Below, in pieces: positions 1-6,579 of a stretch of DNA of 14,117 nucleotides (the first letter of the stretch is position 1; the number at the start of each line of letters is the position of its first letter). Made by a program: the position numbers and the translations under genes. The DNA comes from Pseudomonadota bacterium (lineage in GTDB: Bacteria > Pseudomonadota > Gammaproteobacteria > Xanthomonadales > Xanthomonadaceae): the NCBI GenBank assembly GCA_023391775.1, contig JAEWAG010000153.1, forward strand, positions 1 through 14,117, given 5' to 3'. Under the pieces are notes generated by a model, which saw nothing but the letters and a program-made list of their open reading frames with translations, ran no database searches and was not told the origin of the DNA.

Positions 1-774
1 GCCCAGCCCCGCGCGCGCGCCCGCGCGCAGTGCCGCGTGCACATAGTCGGTGGCATGGCTGCACGCATCGCGCAGCGGCAGGCCGCGGGCGAGGTTGGCG
101 GCGACCGCCGAGGCCAGGGTGCATCCGGTGCCATGGGCCTCGCCCTGCAGGCGCGGATGCGCGGTGCGCTGCTCGCCCTGGGAGTCGGCAAGGATGTCGA
201 CCACCTCGCCGGGTCCGGCCAGGTGCCCGCCCTTGAGCAGCACCGCCGGCGTGCCCAGGGCGCGCAGCGCGTCGGCCGCCTGCGACATCGCACCCAGGTC
301 GGGAATCTTCCAGCCCAGCAGGAGTTCGGCTTCCGGCAGGTTGGGCGTCAGCACGGTGGCCAGCGGCAGCAGGCGCCGGCGCAGCGCATCCAGCGCCGCG
401 CTCTCCAGAAGGCGCGCGCCGCTGGTGGCAACCATCACCGGATCGACCACCACGTGTGCCGGCCTGTGCCGCTCGAGCGCGCGTGCGACCGTTTCGATGA
501 CCTCGGCGCTGGCCAGCATGCCCAGCTTCACCGCGCCGATGCGGAAGTCCTCGAAGCAGGCATCGATCTGCGCGTCGAGGAAGTCCAGCGGCGGCACGTG
601 CACGGCGGTGACGCCGCGGGTGTGCTGGGCGGTGAGCGCGGCGAGTGCGGAAAGGCCGTGGACGCCGTGTGCGGCGAAGGTCTTGAGGTCGGCCTGGATC
701 CCAGCGCCACCTCCGGAGTCGGAGCCGGCGATGGTCAGGACGGAAATGGGTCGGGAGTCGTTGCGATTGGCCAT
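1..774 (-). CDS. thiD: Hydroxymethylpyrimidine/phosphomethylpyrimidine kinase ThiD (3' end beyond window)
   Basis: ThiD phosphorylates HMP and then HMP-phosphate to give HMP-PP, the pyrimidine half of thiamine, in the cytoplasm. Read on the minus strand from ATG at 774, 258 residues are visible without a stop; the family is usually about 260-270 aa, so only a few C-terminal residues are missing. Visible family marks are the N-terminal ISVLTIAGSDSGGGAGIQAD (residues 10-29) with the substrate loop, GAVKLGMLAS (80-89), VVVDPVMVATSG (108-119), LTPNLPEAE (142-150), LLKGGH (179-184) and the ribokinase-fold anion-hole motif HGTGCTLASA (214-223) with Cys218. The start lies only 35 bp behind the DUF1275 stop on the same strand, so the two may share a transcript. 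The SD is weak (AGGGCAG, about 12 nt upstream). No other thi gene and no TPP riboswitch is visible nearby. The family call is very secure. Confidence 0.95.
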   Translation of the reverse strand, partial: MANRNDSRPISVLTIAGSDSGGGAGIQADLKTFAAHGVHGLSALAALTAQHTRGVTAVHVPPLDFLDAQIDACFEDFRIGAVKLGMLASAEVIETVARALERHRPAHVVVDPVMVATSGARLLESAALDALRRRLLPLATVLTPNLPEAELLLGWKIPDLGAMSQAADALRALGTPAVLLKGGHLAGPGEVVDILADSQGEQRTAHPRLQGEAHGTGCTLASAVAANLARGLPLRDACSHATDYVHAALRAGARAGLG

Positions 775-809
775 GTGTCTATTCTGCCCTGCCACCCGCG
801 CTGCTGGCT

Positions 810-1523
810 TCAGTCGGCCGGGCCATGGTCATCCCCGCGATCGCCGGCCGGGGTCCGCCGCCGTGGCAGGCGGGCCTGCCGATAGAGCACATAGCCGGTA
901 CCGGTCGCGCCGGTCAGCACAGCCGGCACCAGCAGGGCACGGTATCCGTACAGCTGGAACAGCCAGGTGCCGGCGATCGCGCCGCCGAGGAAGCCGGTGA
1001 TCACCAGCGCGCTCAGCGACAGCTGGCGGACCTTCAGGGGCATGCCGCGCAGCAGGTGGCCCAGGCCGATGCCAAGGTCGGTGAACATGCCGGTCAGATG
1101 CGTGGTGCGCACCACCGCGCCGCTGTAGGTGGTGACCATCGCGTTCTGCAGGCCGCAGGCCATGGCCGCAAGCAGTGCCCCGGCCAGCTGCCCGCGTTCG
1201 AACATCAGTACGGCCGCCACCAGCAGCACGGCTTCCAGGAACAGTGCCACGCCATAGCGCGAGCCCAGGCGCAGGGTGGAATCCTGCACCACCAGGCCGC
1301 CGAGCATGGCACCGAGGCTGAAGGCGATCAGGACCGCCCACAGCTGCGCCACCGCGGGCCATTGGCCCCGGGCCAGGGCCGCGCCCAGCAGCGACGTGGT
1401 GCCGGTGACGTGGCTGACCGCCAGGTGTTCGAAGCCGAGCAGGCCGACGGCGTTGACCATCCCGGCAATGGATGCCAGCGCGATGGCCCCGACCCATACC
1501 CAGCGCGGCAGATACACGCCCAT
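810..1523 (-). CDS. DUF1275 / YoaK-family integral membrane protein
   Basis: A 237-residue hydrophobic protein of the DUF1275 (YoaK) family, inner-membrane proteins of unknown biochemical role. About six membrane segments can be read (roughly residues 9-30, 55-78, 90-108, 112-130, 167-188, 192-214). The family signature motifs are present: VNAVGLLGFEHLAVSHVTGT (23-42) and CGLQNAMVTTYSG (123-135), followed by THLTGMFTDLGIGLG (141-155). The C-terminus is a short, charged cytoplasmic-type tail. I chose ATG 1523, which has a GGGAAG ribosome site just upstream. The same frame stays open to 1628, but the extra 35 residues are Arg/Pro-rich and unlike a membrane-protein N-terminus. The gene lies between phoH (228 bp upstream) and thiD (35 bp downstream) on the same strand. 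Neither neighbour reveals its substrate, and I do not assign a transport function. Confidence 0.9.
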   Translation of the reverse strand: MGVYLPRWVWVGAIALASIAGMVNAVGLLGFEHLAVSHVTGTTSLLGAALARGQWPAVAQLWAVLIAFSLGAMLGGLVVQDSTLRLGSRYGVALFLEAVLLVAAVLMFERGQLAGALLAAMACGLQNAMVTTYSGAVVRTTHLTGMFTDLGIGLGHLLRGMPLKVRQLSLSALVITGFLGGAIAGTWLFQLYGYRALLVPAVLTGATGTGYVLYRQARLPRRRTPAGDRGDDHGPAD

Positions 1524-1751
1524 CAGCGGCACTTCCCGGCGGGTCGTCGCAGGAGGTGGCCGGCGACCGGCACGAAGCCTGCGGCGCGGCCGCGCCGGAA
1601 AGCGGCATTCCGTATCGGGTGCAGGCACGCAGGGCGGGCGCGTGGCAGGTGCATTGGCAGCACCGAAGTAAGGGCCAGCTGTCGATTATGCGCCGCGCCG
1701 CGGCAATGCGGGCCGGCGTGCCACCCGTGGCCGGGCGCACGCCGGCGTTGC
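1524..1751. other. Gene-free spacer between phoH and the DUF1275 gene
   Basis: 228 bases with no convincing gene. It holds the phoH-proximal hairpin (1712-1746), a small GCCGG-CGA-CCGGC dyad at 1559-1571, and the GGGAAG ribosome site for the DUF1275 gene. Reading frames crossing it are Arg/Pro-rich and have no recognisable motif. A promoter for the DUF1275 gene probably lies here, but I could not pick one out. Confidence 0.5.
1712..1746 (-). terminator. Strong hairpin just 3' of phoH (possible terminator)
   Basis: A perfect 10-bp inverted repeat GCCGGCGTGC (1712-1721) / GCACGCCGGC (1737-1746) begins 5 bp beyond the phoH stop. Its 15-base loop contains a second CCCG/CGGG pairing, giving a long GC stem. 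No T-run follows it in the direction of phoH transcription, so it is not a textbook intrinsic terminator. It could equally stabilise the 3' end of the mRNA or pause polymerase. Confidence 0.45.
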
Positions 1752-3152
1752 TCAGAGCACTTCGGAGGCGAAATCGGCCAGGCGCGAGCGCTCGCCGCGA
1801 CGCAGGGTGATGTGCGCGCTGTGCGGCCAGTTCTTGAAGCGGTCCACCGCGTAGGTCAGGCCCGAGGTGGTCTCGGTGAGGTAGGGCGTATCGATCTGCT
1901 CGACGTTGCCGAGGCAGACGATCTTGGTGCCCGGGCCGGCGCGGGTGATCAGGGTCTTCATCTGCTTGGGCGTGAGGTTCTGGGCCTCGTCCAGGATCAG
2001 GTAGCGCGACAGGAACGTGCGGCCACGCATGAAGTTCAGCGAGCGGATCTTGATCCGCGAGGCGAGCAGGTCGTTGGTTGCCGCGCGGCCCCAGGAGCCG
2101 CCCTCCTGGTTGTGGGTGAGCACTTCCAGGTTGTCGGTCAGCGCGCCCATCCACGGAGTCATCTTCTCCTCCTCGGTGCCGGGCAGGAAGCCGATGTCCT
2201 CGCCGACGCTCACGGTCGCGCGGGTCATGATGATTTCGCGGTAGCGCGGCTGGTCCATCGTCTGCGCAAGGCCGGCGGCGAGCGCGAGCAGCGTCTTGCC
2301 GGTGCCCGCGGTGCCCAGCAGGGTGACGAAGTCGATCTCCGGGTTCATCAGCGCGTTGAGCGCGAAGTTCTGCTCGCGGTTGCGCGCGGTGATGCCCCAG
2401 ACCGCGTGCTGGCCGGGCCGGAAGTCGTCGACGATCTCCAGCACCGCGTGGCTGCCCTCGACCTTCGCCACCCGCAGCTCGACCTCGTCCTCGCCGGGCA
2501 GGTACAGGAACTGGTTGGGATACCAGTCCTCGTTCTCGGCCATCTCCACCTCGTAGCTCGTGCGGCCCCGCTCCGACCAGGAGCGCAGGTCCGCCGAGTG
2601 GCGCCGCCAGAAATCCTCCGGCAGCTCGGTGGCGCCGGTGAACAGCAGGCTGAAGTCATCCAGCGCGCGGGCGTTCTCGTAGTCCTCCGAGGCGATGCCG
2701 GCGATGGCCGCCTTGATCCGCAGGTTGATGTCCTTGGACACGAACACCACCGGGGTGTCCTCCGGCGTGACCTCCTTCAGCGCGAGGATCGCGCCGAGGA
2801 TGGCGTTGTCCGGGATCACCGCGCCGAAGCTCTTGCCAGCCTCGAAGTGGCTGGTCTGGAAGCGCAGCACGCCGGCGGCATGGCGCCCGCGCAGCTGCAC
2901 GCCGTTGGGCTGGGCCAGCGGGATGCCGTCGTCCAGGCGCTCAAGCCCCGCGGTCTCGACCAGGTCGTTGAGGAAGCGGCTGACCTGGCGCGCGTTGCGG
3001 CTGGCCTCGGAGGTGCCCTTCTTGCCGTTGTCCAGCTCCTCGATGACCTGCATCGGCAGGTAGATGTCGTGTTCCTCGAACTTGAACGGCGCGGTGGGGT
3101 CGTGCATCAGCACGTTGGTGTCCAGCACGTAGATGCGCTTGCCTCGGGTCAT
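1752..3152 (-). CDS. PIN-PhoH fusion: PhoH-family ATPase with N-terminal PIN nuclease domain
   Basis: A 466-residue cytoplasmic protein with two domains. Residues about 5-160 form a PIN domain: VLDTNVLMHD (9-18, Asp11), a VIEEL acidic pair (Glu38-Glu39) and VSKDINLRIKA (138-148, Asp141), the expected spread of metal-binding acids. Residues about 255-460 form the PhoH ATPase: Walker A GTAGTGKT (280-287), Walker B RYLILDEAQNLTP (383-395) and a following IVCLGNVEQID segment (411-421). This architecture is the PhoH2/YlaK type, for which RNA helicase plus ribonuclease activity has been shown in mycobacterial homologues; activity here is inferred. Length is normal for the type. The ATG at 3152 has an AGGAAG ribosome site. 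It follows prx on the same strand after a 121-bp gap, so the two may be co-transcribed. It is not the short PIN-less PhoH linked to ybeY. Confidence 0.94.
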   Translation of the reverse strand: MTRGKRIYVLDTNVLMHDPTAPFKFEEHDIYLPMQVIEELDNGKKGTSEASRNARQVSRFLNDLVETAGLERLDDGIPLAQPNGVQLRGRHAAGVLRFQTSHFEAGKSFGAVIPDNAILGAILALKEVTPEDTPVVFVSKDINLRIKAAIAGIASEDYENARALDDFSLLFTGATELPEDFWRRHSADLRSWSERGRTSYEVEMAENEDWYPNQFLYLPGEDEVELRVAKVEGSHAVLEIVDDFRPGQHAVWGITARNREQNFALNALMNPEIDFVTLLGTAGTGKTLLALAAGLAQTMDQPRYREIIMTRATVSVGEDIGFLPGTEEEKMTPWMGALTDNLEVLTHNQEGGSWGRAATNDLLASRIKIRSLNFMRGRTFLSRYLILDEAQNLTPKQMKTLITRAGPGTKIVCLGNVEQIDTPYLTETTSGLTYAVDRFKNWPHSAHITLRRGERSRLADFASEVL

Positions 3153-3273
3153 CGTGGCTTCCTGGTCGGAGGTGCGGGGCGGGGAACGGGGCCGCGGTGG
3201 GCGGATCCCGGACAGGGGCGAGCCGTCGCGGCCTGCGGGGCAGGGCGACGGGTGCGATGGACGGATGCGTGGG
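3153..3273. other. Short spacer between prx and phoH
   Basis: 121 bases of extremely GC-rich sequence between two minus-strand genes. I see the AGGAAG ribosome site of phoH and no clear promoter or terminator, so read-through from gcvR-prx into phoH is possible. Confidence 0.4.
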
Positions 3274-3750
3274 TCACTGGCCGGTTTCGGCCTTCAGTGC
3301 GTCGAGCACGGCCTGGGCATGGCCGGGAACCTTCACCCCGCGCCACTGGCGCGCGATGCGGTGGTCGGGCGCGATGAGGAAGGTGCTGCGCACCACGCCC
3401 ATCACCTTGCGCCCGTACATGTTCTTCTCGTGGATAACGTCGAAGGCGCGGCAAAGTGCCTCGTCGCCATCGCTCACCAGCGGAAACGCGAAGCCCTGTT
3501 TCGCGCAGAAGTTGTCGTGGGACTTCACTGAGTCGCGCGACACGCCGAGCACGTCGGCGCCGAGCGCCTTGAACTGCGGCAGCAGTGCGTTGAAATCCAG
3601 GCCCTCGGTGGTGCAGCCGGGAGTGTTGTCCTTGGGGTAGAAGTACAGGACCACCCAGCGGCCGGCGTAGTCACCCAGGGTCGTGCCGGCGCCGCCGGAA
3701 AGGGCCAGCGGCAGCGACAGGGTCTGTGGGCTCAGTACGTCGGTGCTCAT
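3274..3750 (-). CDS. Thioredoxin-dependent thiol peroxidase, PrxQ/Bcp subfamily
   Basis: A 158-residue peroxiredoxin that reduces hydrogen peroxide and organic hydroperoxides using thioredoxin-type donors in the cytoplasm. The active-site motif YFYPKDNTPGCTTEG (36-50) gives peroxidatic Cys46 with the Pro-x3-Thr/Ser-x2-Cys arrangement. The second Cys found 5 residues later in E. coli Bcp is absent (Leu51). Instead Cys82 lies 36 residues downstream, the same spacing as the two active cysteines described for Xanthomonas and Xylella PrxQ (about 47/83), so this is an atypical 2-Cys enzyme of that subtype; Cys100 is extra. The conserved VVRSTFLI segment (119-126) is present. Start ATG 3750 has a strong TGGAGG site. 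The start is 15 bp behind the gcvR stop, so gcvR-prx is an operon, the same pairing as gcvR-bcp in E. coli. Confidence 0.95.
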   Translation of the reverse strand: MSTDVLSPQTLSLPLALSGGAGTTLGDYAGRWVVLYFYPKDNTPGCTTEGLDFNALLPQFKALGADVLGVSRDSVKSHDNFCAKQGFAFPLVSDGDEALCRAFDVIHEKNMYGRKVMGVVRSTFLIAPDHRIARQWRGVKVPGHAQAVLDALKAETGQ

Positions 3751-3765
3751 GCCGGATCCTCCAGG

Positions 3766-4326
3766 TCAGAACTTCATCGGATCCATGATCGCGTCCAGGT
3801 TCAGATGGTCGCAGAACTCGAGGAAGTCGTCGCGAAGGGCGGCGATGTGCATGTTCGCCGGCACGCCGATGGTCACCTGCGCCGAGAACATCTCCGCGCC
3901 GGTCTGCATCGCCCGGTAGCGGGTGCTCTGCAGGTTCTCGATGGTGATGCCCTGGCGGTCGAAGAAGTCCGCCAGCTGGAACAGGATGCCGGGCTTGTCG
4001 GCGGCCACCACTTCCACGATGTAGGGCAGCAGGTTGGACTGCACCTGCTTGGACGCGGTGCGGTACCAGTTGAGCTTCAGACCTTCCTCGCGCTCCAGCC
4101 GGCCCAGCATCGCCTCCAGCTTGGCCACCGCGTCCCACGAGCCCACCGCCAGCGCGGTCATCGACACGTCGCGGCCGACCGTGGACAGGCGTGCGTCCAC
4201 CAGGTTGCAGCCGCTGTCGGCGATCCGCCGCGTCACCGGCAACAGCGGCGACTCCGGATGCGTCGTATAGGCGTTGATCAGGAGGTGGTTTTCGTTCGGC
4301 GAAGGCCGCTGGGGGGTGTCGGTCAA
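3766..4326 (-). CDS. gcvR: Glycine cleavage system transcriptional repressor GcvR (ACT-domain protein)
   Basis: A 186-residue regulator with two ACT domains (about residues 13-85 and 100-178). In E. coli GcvR has no DNA-binding domain; it blocks the activator GcvA and so represses gcvTHP when glycine is low. Visible family features are [20 protein letters not shown] (15-34), [14 protein letters not shown] (38-51) and, in the second domain, [20 protein letters not shown] (104-123), then GITIENLQS (126-134). The first ATG in frame falls inside ACT domain 1 (codon 56), so a non-ATG start is required. TTG 4326 gives the family length, opens just before the conserved region, and has GGAAG upstream. 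Glycine-cleavage genes are not in the window. It is divergent from dapA and leads the gcvR-prx pair. Direct control of gcv genes in this organism is inferred. Confidence 0.92.
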   Translation of the reverse strand: MTDTPQRPSPNENHLLINAYTTHPESPLLPVTRRIADSGCNLVDARLSTVGRDVSMTALAVGSWDAVAKLEAMLGRLEREEGLKLNWYRTASKQVQSNLLPYIVEVVAADKPGILFQLADFFDRQGITIENLQSTRYRAMQTGAEMFSAQVTIGVPANMHIAALRDDFLEFCDHLNLDAIMDPMKF

Positions 4327-4389
4327 GGAGGCTTCCGCGGGGTTTTCACATGCAGGAAAGGCGCACCACCGTGGGCGCGCCGCCAGGCC

Positions 4390-4426
4390 AGCATACTTGC
4401 CGGTGCTTTCGCGCCGCAAGTATGAT
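4390..4426. promoter_or_regulatory. Symmetric divergent promoter / 9-bp inverted repeat between gcvR and dapA
   Basis: A perfect inverted repeat CATACTTGC (4392-4400) / GCAAGTATG (4416-4424) with a 15-bp spacer. Rightward, towards dapA, it contains -35 TTGCCG (4397-4402), an 18-bp spacer and -10 TATGAT (4421-4426). Leftward, towards gcvR, the mirror image gives -35 TTGCGG (4419-4414), an 18-bp spacer and -10 TATGCT (4395-4390). Predicted transcript starts lie near 4433 and 4383. The two promoters therefore overlap almost completely and should compete for polymerase. The hexamers are read directly; promoter activity is inferred. Confidence 0.6.
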
Positions 4427-4489
4427 CGTGCCTCCTTCAGGCGGCCCGCCGCAATGCGCGAGCGCCGCAGAATCCAGAGCGAAACCGGC

Positions 4490-5398
4490 TTGCATCCCAC
4501 CGGCCTCATCACCGCGCTAGCCACGCCGTTCGATGGCAATGGCGCAATCGATCTCGACGCCTGGCGCCGGCTGCTTGAATGGCAGCTGGCCGCGGGCGTG
4601 CAGGGCGTGGTCGTGGCCGGCTCCACCGGCGAAGCCTCCACGCTCGAGGACGGCGAGTACGACACCCTGCTGCGGACCGCGGTTGAAGTGGTGGCTGGCC
4701 GCTGCGACGTGATCGCCGGCACCGGCCTGTCCGGCACCGCCGCGACCATCGCCCGCACCCGGCGCGCGGCCGCGGCCGGCGTGGATGCAGCGCTGGTGGT
4801 GACCCCGCCCTATGTCCGTGCCACCCAGGCCGGACTGCTGGCGCATTACCGGGCTGTCGCCGACCAGGGCGGCCTGCCGGTGATCCTCTACAACGTGCCG
4901 GCGCGCACCGCCTGCGACCTGCTGCCGGAGACCGTGGTCCAGCTGGCTACCCACGACGGCATCGTCGCCATCAAGGAAGCGGTGGCCGACCCGGCGCGCA
5001 TCGGCGTGCTGGTGGCGCTGTCCGGTCCGCGCTTCAGCGTGCTGGGCGGCGACGACGCCAGTGCGGCGCGGGCCATGCTGGCCGGAGCCGATGGCCTGGT
5101 CTCGGTCGGTTCCAACATCGCCCCGGCCAGCTACCGTCGCCTGTGCGACCTGGCCCGCGGCGGCGACGGCGAGACCACCCAGGGCTGGGACGCGCAGCTG
5201 GCGCCGCTGCACGCCTTCTGCGGGGTGGAGCCGAACCCGATCCCGGTCAAGGCGCTGCTGCAGGCCGCCGGCTATGGCCAGGGCCTGCGCCTGCCGCTGA
5301 CCCCGCTTTCTGAACCACACCAGGCCGAGGCGGCGCGCATGTCCGCGCTGGCGGCCAGGCTTGAAGCACACTGCCGCGGCGAACCGATCGCGGCCTGA
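4490..5398 (+). CDS. dapA: 4-hydroxy-tetrahydrodipicolinate synthase DapA
   Basis: DapA condenses pyruvate with aspartate semialdehyde through a Schiff base, the first committed step to diaminopimelate and lysine. With the TTG start at 4490 it is 302 aa, a normal family length, and functional residues fall one position after the E. coli numbering: GSTGE (Thr46), YNVPART (Tyr134) and AIKEA (Schiff-base Lys162; E. coli Thr44-Thr45, Tyr133, Lys161). The TIM-barrel strand ends [20 protein letters not shown] and FSVLGGDDA are also clear. An upstream ATG at 4454 would add 12 Arg-rich residues that the family lacks; neither start has a good ribosome site, so the choice rests on alignment with the family. 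The gene is followed after 26 bp by the bamC-like lipoprotein and is divergent from gcvR, as in E. coli. The product is very secure; the start is moderately so. Confidence 0.93.
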   Translation: MHPTGLITALATPFDGNGAIDLDAWRRLLEWQLAAGVQGVVVAGSTGEASTLEDGEYDTLLRTAVEVVAGRCDVIAGTGLSGTAATIARTRRAAAAGVDAALVVTPPYVRATQAGLLAHYRAVADQGGLPVILYNVPARTACDLLPETVVQLATHDGIVAIKEAVADPARIGVLVALSGPRFSVLGGDDASAARAMLAGADGLVSVGSNIAPASYRRLCDLARGGDGETTQGWDAQLAPLHAFCGVEPNPIPVKALLQAAGYGQGLRLPLTPLSEPHQAEAARMSALAARLEAHCRGEPIAA

Positions 5399-5424
5399 CC
5401 AGACCTATCCGGAGAGCATTGCCG

Positions 5425-5940
5425 ATGTCCCACTCCTCACGTGTTGTGCGTACTACCGCGGCCTTGCTGCTGGGCTTTACCGTGGTTGCCGCGCTGGGCG
5501 GCTGCAGCGTGTTCCGCAAGGGCGCGCGTGGCGACTACGCGCTGGCCCCGGACCAGCGTCCGCTGGAAGTTCCGCCGGACCTGACCCAGCCCGACACCTC
5601 CGGCGCGATGGCCATCCCCTCGGCTTCCACCGGTGCCCGCGCGCCGCTGGCGCAGGCCCCGGCGGCTTCGCCGAGCGGCTTCACCGCCTCCGGCGAGCGT
5701 GACCAGGTGTTCGAGCGCGTCGGTGCCGCGCTGGAAGGCATCAGCGGGCTGGAGATCGCCAGCCGCGCGCAGCTGCTGGGCAGCTATGACGTGACCTACC
5801 AGGGCGAGAGCTTCCTGGTGCGCGTGGCCGCCGTGCAGGGCGGTGCCTACGTGTCGGCGGTCGACCCGCGCGGCGTGGCCGCCACCGGCCCCGGTGCGGT
5901 GCAGGTGATCGCCACGCTGCAGGCTGAGCTGGCGCGCTGA
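5425..5940 (+). CDS. bamC: Short BamC/NlpB-like outer-membrane lipoprotein
   Basis: A 171-residue predicted lipoprotein. Residues 1-26 are a lipoprotein signal (basic n-region with R6/R9, hydrophobic core 12-24) ending in the lipobox L24-G25-G26-Cys27. After Cys27 comes an extended Pro/Ala-rich stretch including the BamC-type segment PLEVPPDLTQP (about 49-59), then a single compact domain (about 88-171) whose pattern resembles one BamC helix-grip domain. E. coli BamC, a non-essential member of the BAM outer-membrane assembly complex, is about 344 aa with two such domains, so this is a one-domain form. ATG 5425 has a GGAGAG site 8 bp upstream; an in-frame TTG two codons earlier is less likely. 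It is 26 bp behind dapA, the same dapA-bamC order as E. coli. Identity rests on context, the lipobox and the N-terminal motif, so direct BAM membership is inferred. Confidence 0.78.
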   Translation: MSHSSRVVRTTAALLLGFTVVAALGGCSVFRKGARGDYALAPDQRPLEVPPDLTQPDTSGAMAIPSASTGARAPLAQAPAASPSGFTASGERDQVFERVGAALEGISGLEIASRAQLLGSYDVTYQGESFLVRVAAVQGGAYVSAVDPRGVAATGPGAVQVIATLQAELAR

Positions 5941-6176
5941 TACGCGCGTGATCGGCGGGCGCCGCCCTGGCGCCCGCGGTCGCAGGCCGCCCGGACCGGG
6001 GCGGAGAAATGCATCACGGATCGCAGTGCTCGTCTGGCGTCACGCCCCGGGACTGGATGGGGCTGAGCGTCGCCCATCGGCTGGGGTACGGCCATGACCA
6101 CACACGGGTGCGGGTGCCCGCCCGCGCCGGGCAGGCGGCCGATCGCCCGGCGCCGGGTACGTGCTCCGGGGGTGGA
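5941..6176. other. Gene-free convergent region bamC / fdxA
   Basis: 236 bases between the two converging genes. Besides the tandem hairpins at 5955-6004 it contains a 12-bp self-palindrome CCCGGCGCCGGG (6146-6157). Frames crossing it have no family motif. I see no RNA gene. Confidence 0.5.
5955..6004. terminator. Two tandem GC hairpins between converging bamC and fdxA
   Basis: Fifteen bases beyond the bamC stop lies GCGGGCGCC (5955-5963) / GGCGCCCGC (5969-5977), a perfect 9-bp stem with a 5-base loop. A second stem follows: CCGCCC (5987-5992) / GGGCGG (5999-6004) with a 6-base loop. Neither is followed by a T-run on either strand. Their position between convergent genes makes a transcription-end role plausible but unproven. 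Confidence 0.5.
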
Positions 6177-6500
6177 TCAGCGCTCGAGCAGGGGCAGCTT
6201 GCCCGGCTTGCCGTCCCACTCGGCGGCGTCGGGCAGCGGTTCCCTGCGCACGGTGATCACCGGCCAGTCGCGCGACAGCTCGGCGTTGAGGGCAACGAAA
6301 CCCTCCTGGCCCGCGGGCACGTCATCTTCCGGATAGATCGCGTTGGCCGGGCACTCCGGCTCGCACAGGGTGCAGTCGATGCACTCGTCCGGGTCGATCA
6401 CCAGGAAGTTCGGCCCTTCGTGGAAGCAGTCCACCGGGCACACCTCGACGCAGTCGGTGTACTTGCACTTGATGCAGTTCTCGGTGACGACGAAGGGCAT
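6177..6500 (-). CDS. fdxA: 7Fe ferredoxin FdxA ([3Fe-4S][4Fe-4S])
   Basis: A 107-residue low-potential electron carrier that closely matches the Azotobacter FdI/FdxA family along its whole length. Nine cysteines are placed as in that protein: Cys9, Cys17 and Cys50 for the [3Fe-4S] cluster; Cys21, Cys40, Cys43 and Cys46 for the [4Fe-4S] cluster; and Cys12 and Cys25 as the usual non-ligating pair. Motifs are [19 protein letters not shown] (8-26) and [20 protein letters not shown] (38-57). The C-terminal tail with [20 protein letters not shown] (88-107) is also typical. ATG 6500 is fixed by the conserved MPFVVT start; no clear ribosome site precedes it. It lies 79 bp behind dgoK on the same strand but belongs to no sugar pathway. 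The likely partner in the cell (a reductase or sulfur/iron-linked enzyme) cannot be read from this window. Confidence 0.97.
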   Translation of the reverse strand: MPFVVTENCIKCKYTDCVEVCPVDCFHEGPNFLVIDPDECIDCTLCEPECPANAIYPEDDVPAGQEGFVALNAELSRDWPVITVRREPLPDAAEWDGKPGKLPLLER

Positions 6501-6579
6501 GGGGTGGACCGGTCGAAGGCGTTGGGAAGCCAGCCATTCTAATCCAGCCGCCCCGGGTGCGTCGCCCCGCGGTCGGAGG
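6501..6579 (-). promoter_or_regulatory. dgoK-fdxA gap with a candidate fdxA -10 box
   Basis: The gap contains TAGAAT on the minus strand (6541-6536), a 5/6 match to a sigma-70 -10 box, which would start transcription about 29 bases upstream of fdxA. No good -35 hexamer is present at the right distance, so this is a weak call. It would let fdxA be expressed independently of the dgo operon. Confidence 0.3.

Noticed and set aside
37..1000. Plus-strand frames of about 280-316 codons opposite thiD
   Set aside because: thiD on the minus strand has all family motifs; the plus-strand frames are compositionally biased shadows.
825..3377. 850-codon open frame on the plus strand opposite phoH and the DUF1275 gene
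   Set aside because: It is antisense to two clear families, is full of Arg/Gly/Gln/His with no motif, and is explained by the high-GC third-position bias that keeps the opposite strand open.
4327..4758. N-terminal extension of GcvR to 330 residues
   Set aside because: The extra residues run antisense through the start of dapA and show no conserved sequence; the conserved region opens just after TTG 4326.
6146..6157. CCCGGCGCCGGG as an operator or terminator
   Set aside because: It is a continuous 12-bp palindrome with no loop, made only of G and C, and expected occasionally at this GC content.
6009..6542. 177-codon plus-strand frame opposite fdxA
   Set aside because: It overlaps the nine-cysteine ferredoxin on the minus strand and has no family features.
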